Below, piece after piece: positions 1 to 7,818 of a stretch of 64,000 nt of DNA (its first letter is position 1; the number at the start of each line of letters is the position of its first letter). This stretch comes from Mucilaginibacter rigui (lineage in GTDB: Bacteria > Bacteroidota > Bacteroidia > Sphingobacteriales > Sphingobacteriaceae): the NCBI RefSeq assembly GCF_014773275.1, contig NZ_JACWMW010000001.1, positions 806,001 to 870,000 on the forward strand, in the 5' to 3' direction. The position numbers were made by a program, and so were the translations under genes. The notes under the pieces were generated by a model, which was not told where the DNA came from, ran no database searches, and worked only from the letters and a program-made list of their open reading frames with translations.

Positions 1-596
1 TGCTCTGTTACGGTTTTAACCTGCTCAAAGCTTTGTATCCGGTTAATAATAAATTGTACATGCGGGTCAAAATCCTGTATACCCAGGCTTAACCTGCGGA
101 ACCCAAGCTGGTATAAAACCTTTAAGTGCTCTTCTGTTGTATTACCCGGGTGGGCTTCAAAACTGAATTCGGCCTCGGGGTGGATCTCAGAGCCGCTAAG
201 TATCCCATCCACTAAAGCCTTTAAATGCTCCGGACTAAAAAAAGTGGGTGTACCGCCACCTAAATGCAGTTCGCGGATAACTGGTGTAGCTTTAAAAACC
301 TTGCGGTACATAGCCCATTCCAATAATACAGCTTTGATGTAAGGCTGCTCAACCGTGTGGTTTTTGGTTATACGGGTATTGCAGCCGCAATAGGTGCACA
401 AGCTTTCGCAAAAGGGCAGGTGTACATACAGGCTAATGCCGTTAGCGGTATTGGTTTCATCAAATGAGAATTTTACAGACTGTTCCCACGCTTTTTTATC
501 AAATACATCCTTATCCCAATAGGGTACGGTGGGGTAGCTGGTATAACGCGGTGCTGCAACATTGTACTTATCTATTAAATATTGTGGTGCTTGCAT
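1..596 (-). CDS. hemN: Oxygen-independent coproporphyrinogen III oxidase (HemN), 3' end cut by window edge
   Basis: The first 198 codons are visible; the C-terminal part lies beyond base 1. The protein opens MQAPQYLIDKYN and carries the radical-SAM cysteines C63, C67, C70 and C72 (CxxxCxxCxC, HemN-type), followed by HLGGGTPT, the SAM-binding glycine stretch. The family converts coproporphyrinogen III to protoporphyrinogen IX in the cytoplasm without oxygen, using a [4Fe-4S] cluster and SAM. The ATG at 594-596 lies only 7 bases after the stop of the D-lactate dehydrogenase gene, so the two are probably co-transcribed. hemN is a classic FNR/FixK-type target, which fits the oxygen-sensor-like pair just upstream. 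The family call is firm; HemN rather than HemW is favoured by the CxCN spacing and the N-terminal region. Confidence 0.92.
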   Translation of the reverse strand, partial: MQAPQYLIDKYNVAAPRYTSYPTVPYWDKDVFDKKAWEQSVKFSFDETNTANGISLYVHLPFCESLCTYCGCNTRITKNHTVEQPYIKAVLLEWAMYRKVFKATPVIRELHLGGGTPTFFSPEHLKALVDGILSGSEIHPEAEFSFEAHPGNTTEEHLKVLYQLGFRRLSLGIQDFDPHVQFIINRIQSFEQVKTVTE

Positions 597-603
597 TGGG
601 GTA

Positions 604-1635
604 TTAATTGGCTATTGGTTTAATAATACTTTCGGCCACACGGCAATTTTTAGCACAAACACATGAGTTGCCAACGCATTTATCCAGTTGCCACAGGTCA
701 AGGTTTTTGATGGTTTGGTCGGCTATCTGCTGTAGTGCTTCTTTTGTTAAAAATGCCTGATGAGGGGTAATAATTACGTTGTTATGGGTCATTAGTTTTT
801 GTAAAAGCCCGTCTTTCACAGCATCATGCTCATGATCTTCAAAGAACAATCCTTTTTCTTTTTCATAAACATCAAGGCCCAGGTAGCCTATCCGGCCAGC
901 CTCCAGGGCATCTAATGCATCAACTGTATTTATTAAAGCGCCGCGTGATGTGTTTAAAAGCATTACCCCCGGTTTCATAAACGAAAGGGTTGTTTTATTG
1001 ATAATATGCTTGGTGCTATCGGTAAGTGGTACGTGTAACGAAATAATATCCGACTGGGTAAGCAGGTCATCAAAGCTAACAGGCTCGATGATGTCATTGT
1101 ACTCGGGGAATACTTCATCATAACCTATTACCCGGCAACCTAAACCTTTAAATATTTTGGCCACCGCCTGCCCGATATGCCCCAGGCCTAACAAGCCCAC
1201 GGTTTTACCGTAAAAGTTAAAGCCCACCAACGTATCCAGTTTAAAATCAAAATGATGGCTATGCTCGTCGGCTTGTATAAGGTGCCGGCTTAAGGTAAGC
1301 GCAAGTGCCACGGTATGTTCGGCAATTGCCTGGGGAGAATAAGAAGGTACGTTTGCTAACTTTATGTTTCGGCTTGCAGCGGCAATTTTATCTATATGGT
1401 CTGTACCTACAGATCGTGTGGCAATATACTTTATGCCTAAGTCGGCAAGTTTATTTATTACAGGTGCCGATACATCATCATTTGTGAAAACTATAACAGC
1501 ATCTTTCCCTTCGGCATAAGCCACAGTTTCCAAACTTAGTGGGTTCGAAATAAGGGTTATGTCGTGTTTTTTTTGATTGGCTAAAGCCAGGTACTCTTTC
1601 TCGTACGATTTAATGCTGTATGCTACCACTTTCAT
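604..1635 (-). CDS. ldhA: D-lactate dehydrogenase-type 2-hydroxyacid dehydrogenase with cysteine-rich tail
   Basis: A 343-residue D-isomer-specific 2-hydroxyacid dehydrogenase. The NAD-binding motif GLGHIG follows GKTVGLL. Catalytic positions are the Arg of NTSRGAL, the Glu of the VYEKEKG region and the His of TPHQAF. Overall similarity is to fermentative D-lactate dehydrogenases, which reduce pyruvate to D-lactate and reoxidise NADH. The last 25 residues carry four cysteines (C320, C325, C327, C331; CX4CXCX3C), which is more than the catalytic fold needs and could bind metal or respond to redox state. The gene lies 86 bases after the response regulator and directly before hemN, all in the same direction, suggesting a low-oxygen operon. 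The substrate is inferred from family resemblance. Confidence 0.82.
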   Translation of the reverse strand: MKVVAYSIKSYEKEYLALANQKKHDITLISNPLSLETVAYAEGKDAVIVFTNDDVSAPVINKLADLGIKYIATRSVGTDHIDKIAAASRNIKLANVPSYSPQAIAEHTVALALTLSRHLIQADEHSHHFDFKLDTLVGFNFYGKTVGLLGLGHIGQAVAKIFKGLGCRVIGYDEVFPEYNDIIEPVSFDDLLTQSDIISLHVPLTDSTKHIINKTTLSFMKPGVMLLNTSRGALINTVDALDALEAGRIGYLGLDVYEKEKGLFFEDHEHDAVKDGLLQKLMTHNNVIITPHQAFLTKEALQQIADQTIKNLDLWQLDKCVGNSCVCAKNCRVAESIIKPIAN

Positions 1636-1721
1636 TTTACTTGGCGTATTTTATAACTACAAAATTACCCAGGCAAAAGCTTTTTAAGTATGAGGTTAGT
1701 CAGCCCTAAATGTGATATTGG

Positions 1722-2774
1722 TCAGTTTTTCATTTTAATAAGGCGGCTAAGGTCCTGTATGTGGATAACAGCGCCCTTTTTTTCTATTAATCCCTCTTCC
1801 TTAAAGTCGGTAAGGGTGCGGCTCACGGTTTCAGTAGCTATACCAGCCATTGCGGCCAGTTCCTCGCGCGAGACTTTAAATTCCGCTGCATCATGGTTTT
1901 GTTTGCTTAAGCGTACCAATACCTGCGCTAATCTTTTTCTTACCGAGTTGTAAGCAAGTTCTATTAGTTGTTCTTCTTTTTCGTGGATATTTTGGGCTAA
2001 TAGCTTTAAAAAATCGCGTCCCAGGTCGGGGTACTTATCAAGCATGGTTAATACCAGTTCTTTTGGCAAAAGGCAAACTGCCGTATCTTCCATTGCTTCG
2101 GCGGTATCTGTAAAGGGGGCATTAAGCAATAAGGAGTTTACTCCCAGGTAGTCGTCGGTTTTGTATAAACCGGTCATTAACTCGCGGCCATCTTCTGCCA
2201 GTTTAAGTGTTTTAATGCTCCCTTCTAAAACAATATAAACGCCTTGCGGGGTATCACCATCGTAATATAAAATCTGTTTCTTTTTTATCTGCCTTATTTT
2301 GCGGCTTGCAATTAGTTCCTTTAGTTCGGCAGTGCCGTTTTTAGAACCCCCCGCCAAATGTTCCAGGTTTTGTAACGATCTGCTGAAATAAGCCTGCAAT
2401 TTCTCCTTTTTTGTAAACCGGCTTTCAATAGCGCTTAGCAGTTCAATTTCATCAAAAGGCTTGGTTAAATAATCATCGGCACCCATTTCCATGCCTTTCC
2501 TGAAGTCAACACGCTCAGCCTTTGCTGTTAAAAATATAAAGGGGATAGCATCTGTTTCGGCATTTTTGCTTAGCAGGTACAAAACACCATAACCATCTAA
2601 TTCTGGCATCATAATATCACATAATATCAGATCGGGTTTATGTTGCAACGCCATATCAACACCAAGTTTGCCGTTTGCTGCCTGTAATATTTTGTAACCG
2701 GTAAGCTCCAGTATCTCTGCGGTACTTTCGCGTATATCGTTATTGTCTTCAATAATTAAGATGCATTTACTCAT
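1722..2774 (-). CDS. Response regulator with receiver, cNMP-binding and Crp-type HTH domains
   Basis: A 350-residue protein with a receiver domain at about 1-125 (phospho-acceptor D53 in LCDIMMPELDG, TAK and KPF motifs), a cyclic-nucleotide-binding-like beta roll at about 155-270 and a Crp/Fnr winged helix at about 285-345. The recognition helix reads ETVSR (E315, S318, R319), the same ExxSR signature as FNR and FixK, so a TTGA-type half-site is predicted. There is no N-terminal Fe-S cysteine set, so control is expected through phosphorylation. Its start overlaps the 3' end of the histidine kinase gene by 8 bases, so the two form a cognate pair. In rhizobia FixJ activates fixK; here a receiver is fused directly to a FixK-like output. 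Domain calls are firm; the target sites are inferred. Confidence 0.88.
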   Translation of the reverse strand: MSKCILIIEDNNDIRESTAEILELTGYKILQAANGKLGVDMALQHKPDLILCDIMMPELDGYGVLYLLSKNAETDAIPFIFLTAKAERVDFRKGMEMGADDYLTKPFDEIELLSAIESRFTKKEKLQAYFSRSLQNLEHLAGGSKNGTAELKELIASRKIRQIKKKQILYYDGDTPQGVYIVLEGSIKTLKLAEDGRELMTGLYKTDDYLGVNSLLLNAPFTDTAEAMEDTAVCLLPKELVLTMLDKYPDLGRDFLKLLAQNIHEKEEQLIELAYNSVRKRLAQVLVRLSKQNHDAAEFKVSREELAAMAGIATETVSRTLTDFKEEGLIEKKGAVIHIQDLSRLIKMKN

Positions 2775-3978
2775 GATTGTTTGGGAATGTTAGGGTGAAA
2801 GATGTGCCTTCGTTTACTTTACTCTCGAATTTGATAACCCCGTTCATTAACCGGGCATAGCGGGTTACAATATTGAGGCCTAAACCGGTCCCCGGTATGT
2901 TCCCTGTATTGTGTGCCCTAAAAAATGCTTCAAATAAATGTTTCTGATCTTCATCGGGTATACCTATACCGTTGTCTTTTATAACAACTATCAGCGAATT
3001 ATCGTTCATCTCGGTATTAAATTCAATAAAGGTGTTTTCGCCGGAGTATTTTATAGCATTGCTAACCAGGTTTGTGATACAATTTCTCAGTAACGACTGA
3101 TCCAGGTTTGCTGTGCTGAACGTACCTGTATGCTGGTAAATTATATTTTGGTTTTGTTTTGCTATCAGCTGCATCTCCTCTGTAATTTCTTCAGCGAATT
3201 TTACAATATCAAACGATGTATAAACGGGCTCTACCTTGCCGGCCTCCAATTTTTCCAACGATAAGAAATCGTTTAAAATGGACGTAAGGTTATTAACAGC
3301 GTTTTTTATTTTACTGATGTGCTTTTCAATATTTGCATTGCTAAACTGCTGCGAGTATTTTTCAATAAGCACGGCCGATAATTGGATTGAGCTGAGCGGT
3401 GTGCGAAACTCATGCGATGCCATGGACACGAACCTGCTTTTTAACTGGCCAAGTTCTTTTTCTTTCTCTAACGATTGGCTTACTTCTTCTTTGGCCTGTT
3501 GTAATTCATTTAACGATTTTTTTAACGATAGCGTGCGCTCTTCTACAAGCTCTTCCAATTGCAGGGCATAATCTTTTAACTTTGCCTCTGCTTCTTTTTC
3601 GCGGCTTAGGTCGTGTATAAACCCGGTAAAGATCTTTCTCCCGGAATACTGTACCTCGCTTACGCCCAACCTGAACGGGAACACTGAGCCATCCTTTTTT
3701 AAGCCTGTTACCTCGCGCCCTATGCCTATAATATGTGGCTCGCGTGTTTGCTGGTAACGGTTTATATATCCGTCATGCTGTTCTTTATAAGGCTGTGGCA
3801 TTAAAACTGAAACATTTTTGCCAATTACCTCATCAGGCGTGCGTTGAAATAGGGTACATGCCGCCGGGTTTATGGTCTCAATTATGCCGCGTTCGTTAAT
3901 GGTAATAATACCATCTATCGCATTTTTTATGATAGCATTTAATAAAGCGGCGTTTTCCATGTAATGGTATAAAATCAA
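2767..3978 (-). CDS. FixL-like PAS sensor histidine kinase
   Basis: A 403-residue soluble kinase: PAS domain at about 10-125, coiled linker, HisKA with H188 in SHEFRTP, and HATPase with NAIKYS, DNGIGI and GTGLGL. No membrane segment is visible. The PAS domain closely resembles the heme-PAS of FixL: MPQPYKEQHDGY supplies a His (H68) at the proximal heme-ligand position and IIGIGRE supplies R88 at the position of the oxygen-contacting arginine. It is therefore a candidate oxygen sensor that phosphorylates the downstream receiver-Crp regulator. An internal ATG at codon 7 (3960) is an alternative start. Many PAS kinases share this consensus without proven heme, so ligand binding is inference. Confidence 0.85.
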   Translation of the reverse strand: MILYHYMENAALLNAIIKNAIDGIITINERGIIETINPAACTLFQRTPDEVIGKNVSVLMPQPYKEQHDGYINRYQQTREPHIIGIGREVTGLKKDGSVFPFRLGVSEVQYSGRKIFTGFIHDLSREKEAEAKLKDYALQLEELVEERTLSLKKSLNELQQAKEEVSQSLEKEKELGQLKSRFVSMASHEFRTPLSSIQLSAVLIEKYSQQFSNANIEKHISKIKNAVNNLTSILNDFLSLEKLEAGKVEPVYTSFDIVKFAEEITEEMQLIAKQNQNIIYQHTGTFSTANLDQSLLRNCITNLVSNAIKYSGENTFIEFNTEMNDNSLIVVIKDNGIGIPDEDQKHLFEAFFRAHNTGNIPGTGLGLNIVTRYARLMNGVIKFESKVNEGTSFTLTFPNNHE

Positions 3979-4172
3979 AAAATGATAGGTGTCACAAATA
4001 TCAGCAACTTAACGGCATTTGCTAAATGATAAGCCTCAGTAAATTTAATGACGAAGATCACTTTTAAAGATAGTACAAATATTCGCTAACTTGTATAATT
4101 CATTTATATAGTGCAATTAGTTAGTTATACAATCGCTGTTATATACCTATAGTTTAGAATAATTGAATATGC

Positions 4173-4180
4173 TATATTTG
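4173..4180 (+). promoter_or_regulatory. Bacteroidota-type -7 element before the RRM gene
   Basis: TATATTTG matches TAnnTTTG exactly and lies 16 bases before the ATG at 4196. Transcription would begin near 4187, giving a very short leader and excluding the upstream in-frame ATG at 4163 as the true start. The -33 region is only weakly matched. Confidence 0.5.
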
Positions 4181-4195
4181 CAAACTATTCTGGTT

Positions 4196-4552
4196 ATGAT
4201 AAAATTATTTGTTGTTGGCTTCCCACGTGAGATGGATGAGATGCAGTTGGCTCAGTTGTTTGGCCCGCATGGCGATATCGAATTGCTAACTATTGTCCGC
4301 GATAAGTTCACCCTGCAGAGTAAAGGTTTTGGTTTTGTACAAATGAAGGACATGGAAGGCGCACAATTAGCTATTGAAGCGTTGGATGGTATGGCTTTTG
4401 GCGATCGGACGTTGGAAGTACGTATAGCCGAAGATAAACCGGCACCTGCTCCGTCAAGAAGGCCTGCAGCTATGCCACGCTATAATCAGCAGCAACAACC
4501 GCCGAAGCCCGTTTTGGCCGAAAAAAAGAAAAGGCCACGCCTTAGTAAATAG
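4196..4552 (+). CDS. RRM-domain RNA-binding protein
   Basis: About 118 residues from the preferred start MIKLFVVGF. A single RNA-recognition motif occupies residues 1-80, with RNP2 (LFVVGF) and RNP1 (KGFGFVQM) both intact. The tail is rich in proline, glutamine and lysine and ends in KKKRPRLSK, probably adding non-specific RNA affinity. Proteins of this type occur in many copies in Bacteroidota and are proposed to act as post-transcriptional regulators where Hfq is missing. An in-frame ATG 33 bases upstream would add 11 residues, but it lies ahead of the probable promoter -7 box. Its 3' end converges on the next gene with a 10-base gap. Confidence 0.88.
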   Translation: MIKLFVVGFPREMDEMQLAQLFGPHGDIELLTIVRDKFTLQSKGFGFVQMKDMEGAQLAIEALDGMAFGDRTLEVRIAEDKPAPAPSRRPAAMPRYNQQQQPPKPVLAEKKKRPRLSK

Positions 4553-4562
4553 TTTATAGTGG

Positions 4563-5171
4563 TTATCCCATTTGCGGCGTATAACCCGCGCTGAATGTGT
4601 TAACTATAGACCGGGGGGTTAATACTTCTATTTTTTCAATTGCATGGAAATCTATAGGTTTATCATATCCGGCAGGGCTCCATTTATACAATTTCCCGGC
4701 CTTAACAAGGTGAGCTTCATTATTTAAAATAACGAAAGTACCATCCGGGAATGCAGTTAAATTCGCCACGTAGGTTTGCTTTGATTTTACTGCGGTTATC
4801 CTTTCATGGTGTATGATGGCGTCTATATCAGCAACGGGCGTTTTCATGTCGAAGCCAAAAGCCGGGTTGCCTTTCAGCCACATTTCTTTAAAATTGATAT
4901 GAGCCTTATACCGGCACTGAAAGCAGGGGCGGTGGCCTGCCGAAAACGCGGTTGCCTCATCAAAAAAGAAGAGCTCCGTCCATCGGTTGGGCATCATTAC
5001 CTCGCGGTGCCGGCCTCTAAATGCTAACTCGCAGATGATCCACGCCTTAACTTTGTAAGGGCGAACTATCTTCTTATCCTCGTTATGGATCACACCCCGG
5101 TTACCAAGCCATTTGCCACGCTCGGGCGTTTTAATAATATCGCCCAATGGGTTTACCCTGTTCTGTAACAT
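4563..5171 (-). CDS. Conserved protein of unknown function with RPCxxC motif
   Basis: A 202-residue protein I recognise as a conserved family without an assigned function. The segment ELFFFDEATAFSAGHRPCFQC (residues 66-86 region) resembles the second half of the Ada metal-binding domain, where a helix leads into RPCxxC; here the cysteines are C83 and C86. Only one further cysteine lies upstream (C47), so a complete four-cysteine site is not obvious. No signal peptide or membrane segment is present, so it is probably cytoplasmic. It starts three bases after the thioredoxin-like gene and is probably co-transcribed with it. I would not assign DNA repair on this motif alone. Confidence 0.7.
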   Translation of the reverse strand: MLQNRVNPLGDIIKTPERGKWLGNRGVIHNEDKKIVRPYKVKAWIICELAFRGRHREVMMPNRWTELFFFDEATAFSAGHRPCFQCRYKAHINFKEMWLKGNPAFGFDMKTPVADIDAIIHHERITAVKSKQTYVANLTAFPDGTFVILNNEAHLVKAGKLYKWSPAGYDKPIDFHAIEKIEVLTPRSIVNTFSAGYTPQMG

Positions 5172-5174
5172 AGT

Positions 5175-5747
5175 TTATTCGGCAGATAGCTGTTGCAGGT
5201 AAGCGGCAAATTTATCGTTGGTGTAATCGGCCACACCCTCGTGGTGGTAAACCATTGCACCCTTTTTGTTCAATACAATAGTTGTAGGGATTGTGCCTGC
5301 CGAAACATTGGCAGGTACTGCTGTGGTTGCTGCATATACGGGCAGATCGTAATTTTTCTTTTTCAGGAAAAGCAACGCCTGTTCTGGTCTGCCATCTGCA
5401 TCGGCCATTAAAAATATGATGTTTTTATCGGTAGCTAATTTTTGATATAGCGTGTTGATAGAGGGCATTTCGGCTATGCATGGCGGGCACCATGTTGCCC
5501 AAAAGTTGATAAAAACCACCTTACCTTTAAGCGAGGATAGCGTAATGTTTTCACCTTTAACATTACGAAAACTAATATCAGGTACCTGTACGGGTTTACT
5601 GATGGATGTGATGTCCGGCTGAAACAACCCGGTTTTCATCAATCCACGCAATAGCAACCCTTTAGCTGCCGGAACGAACAACAGAACCATCAAAGCTATA
5701 AAAAACAGCGCGTTTAGCAGGTTGCCGGTAGTAAGGTGTTTTTTCAA
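5175..5747 (-). CDS. TlpA/ResA-type membrane-anchored thioredoxin
   Basis: A 190-residue protein with one N-terminal membrane anchor (residues about 10-30) and a thioredoxin-like domain carrying WCPPC at C87-C90 after VVFINFWATW. The later cis-proline region appears in the GTIPTT stretch. Such proteins act outside the cytoplasmic membrane to reduce disulfides, for example in apocytochrome c or other secreted thiol proteins; the partner here is unknown. The gene is followed immediately by the RPCxxC protein in the same direction. Confidence 0.88.
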   Translation of the reverse strand: MKKHLTTGNLLNALFFIALMVLLFVPAAKGLLLRGLMKTGLFQPDITSISKPVQVPDISFRNVKGENITLSSLKGKVVFINFWATWCPPCIAEMPSINTLYQKLATDKNIIFLMADADGRPEQALLFLKKKNYDLPVYAATTAVPANVSAGTIPTTIVLNKKGAMVYHHEGVADYTNDKFAAYLQQLSAE

Positions 5748-5918
5748 TTGGGTTTATGATTTATTAGCAATATCCGAAAATTTATGATAGTATCGCTTAT
5801 TTAACTATTGCACATTTTCCCACAGGTTCGGCTAAAACCCCATGTTAGGTCATTATTTATCCGTTGCAAAAACTAGTGCTTTAGCCGAAAATTAGTTGAT
5901 TTATCTCTATAGTAATAC

Positions 5919-7751
5919 TTATTTAACAGCTTCCGCTTTAGCCGCAGGTGCGTTAAGCACGATGCCTTTCCCTGTCCGTAACAACTCTTGCGTAATGGCC
6001 CGGGTATAGGTTTTTATCTCTTCCTGGAAAGCGCTTACCGATGCGCCCGAGCGGATCTCTTCCAGCCGCTTCTCCCAGGTACCGGTTAGTTCTGCCTGGG
6101 CTATCTGCTGGTTTTTTACTACCTCGTAAACAGCCAGGCCGGTATCGGTAGGTACGAGGTTCTTTTTTTCGCGGGCTATGTAATTGCGTTTTAACAGGGT
6201 TTCTATCATGGCCGCACGGGTAGCGGGTGTACCCAACCCGCTATCTTTCATGGCCTGGCGCAATTCCTCATCGTCTATCTCTTTGCCTGCGGTTTCCAGC
6301 GCCTTTAGCAGGGTAGCTTCGTTATACAGGGGCTTGGGTTTGGTTTGCTTTTCCAGCAGGGCCTTATCTGTTATCGGTAAAATTTCATCCTGTTTTACTT
6401 TGGGCAATGAGGCATTTTCCTCGTCCTTCTTTTCCTCATCCTTATCGTTAAAAACAGCACGCCAGCCGGCAGTTTGGATAACCGTACCGCTCGCCATAAA
6501 TTTTGAACCCGATTGGATGGTTATCTTGGTTATTTCTTTTATACAATCCTGGTGAAAGGCTTCCAGCATACGCCCCGCAACCATATCGTAAACGGCCTTC
6601 AAATCGCCCGAAAGTTGACTGGGCGACTCGCCGGTAGGCAATATCGCGTGGTGATCTGTTACCTTTTTTGCATTTACGCTGCGCTTGTTAAGTTTGGCAT
6701 CTGCTAAAATGATAGCCTGCTTGCCAAATTCATCGTGGCCGGTAAATTTTGCTATTAATGCGGGTACTTCTGCAAAAACATCATCGCCAATATAGCGGCT
6801 CCCGGTACGCGGATAGGTAACCAGTTTGCCTTCGTAAAGAGTTTGCAGTAAAGAGAGCGTCTGGTCGGCAGTGAAGCCTTTGCGCTTATTGGCATCCTGC
6901 TGTAAGCTGCTCAGATCGTGCAGTAGGGGTGGCGGTTCTTTACGGGGTTTGGCTTCAACGCTTGTAATGGTTCCTGTAGGTTCTACCATGTCTAATACAG
7001 CTTGTGCTTCTTCCCGGGTTTTAAAGTTCTTTTCAGATATGGCTTTAAATACCTGCCCGTCCTTATCCGGCTGTATGCTTACCTGGTAATAGGTTTGCGG
7101 CACAAAGTTCTTGTTCTCCAGGTACCGCGCGCAGATCATGGCAAGGGTAGGTGTTTGTACCCTGCCTAATGATAATACCGACCGTGTGCCTGATGATAAG
7201 CTTAAAGCCTGCGTGGCATTCATACCCACCAGCCAGTCCGACTGGGAGCGGCAATGTGCCGAATTGAACAGGGTATCATAATCACTGCCCGGTTTTAAGT
7301 TGCGGAAACCCTCTTTAATAGCAGCGTCGGTTTGCGAAGAGATCCATAAACGTTTAAAAGGCTTTTTACACTTCAGGTAATAATAAATATACCGGAAGAT
7401 GAGCTCGCCCTCGCGCCCGGCATCTGTTGCTACTATAATCTCGGTAGCTTCATCAAACAGTGCTTTTATTATATCCAGCTGTTTTTTTACGCCAGGGTCA
7501 TCAACCATCCCATTCTTTGATTTTACCTTACGGATGGATAGTTTGAATTTTTGCGGAAGCATGGGCAGGTTCTGCACGTTCCAGCCGTAGTAACCGTACT
7601 CTTGCGGGGCTGCCAGTTGCAGTAAGTGGCCAAAGGCCCAGGTAAAAGTGTAACCCTTGCCTTCTATATAACCATCCTTTTTTGTGGTGGCACCAAATAC
7701 TTTAGCAATTTCGCGCCCAACGGACGGCTTCTCGGCAATAATAACTTTCAT
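5919..7751 (-). CDS. topB: DNA topoisomerase III (type IA)
   Basis: A 610-residue type IA topoisomerase. The Toprim domain begins MKVIIAEKPSVGREIA and includes ATDAGREGELIFR (about 108-120). The catalytic tyrosine is Y313 in VTYPRTGSRYIG. The LGRVQTPTL block and a C-terminal GLGTPATRA segment are both typical of TopB. At 610 residues it lacks a long cysteine-rich zinc tail. The enzyme relaxes negative supercoils and decatenates DNA through a 5'-phosphotyrosine link. It stands alone, with 170 bases of unassigned sequence downstream and 67 upstream. Confidence 0.95.
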   Translation of the reverse strand: MKVIIAEKPSVGREIAKVFGATTKKDGYIEGKGYTFTWAFGHLLQLAAPQEYGYYGWNVQNLPMLPQKFKLSIRKVKSKNGMVDDPGVKKQLDIIKALFDEATEIIVATDAGREGELIFRYIYYYLKCKKPFKRLWISSQTDAAIKEGFRNLKPGSDYDTLFNSAHCRSQSDWLVGMNATQALSLSSGTRSVLSLGRVQTPTLAMICARYLENKNFVPQTYYQVSIQPDKDGQVFKAISEKNFKTREEAQAVLDMVEPTGTITSVEAKPRKEPPPLLHDLSSLQQDANKRKGFTADQTLSLLQTLYEGKLVTYPRTGSRYIGDDVFAEVPALIAKFTGHDEFGKQAIILADAKLNKRSVNAKKVTDHHAILPTGESPSQLSGDLKAVYDMVAGRMLEAFHQDCIKEITKITIQSGSKFMASGTVIQTAGWRAVFNDKDEEKKDEENASLPKVKQDEILPITDKALLEKQTKPKPLYNEATLLKALETAGKEIDDEELRQAMKDSGLGTPATRAAMIETLLKRNYIAREKKNLVPTDTGLAVYEVVKNQQIAQAELTGTWEKRLEEIRSGASVSAFQEEIKTYTRAITQELLRTGKGIVLNAPAAKAEAVK

Positions 7752-7818
7752 AAACGGGTGTAGCGAAAGTATAGAAATACTTTACCCGCTGCAATCAATG
7801 TGGAGAAATACCGTGGTT

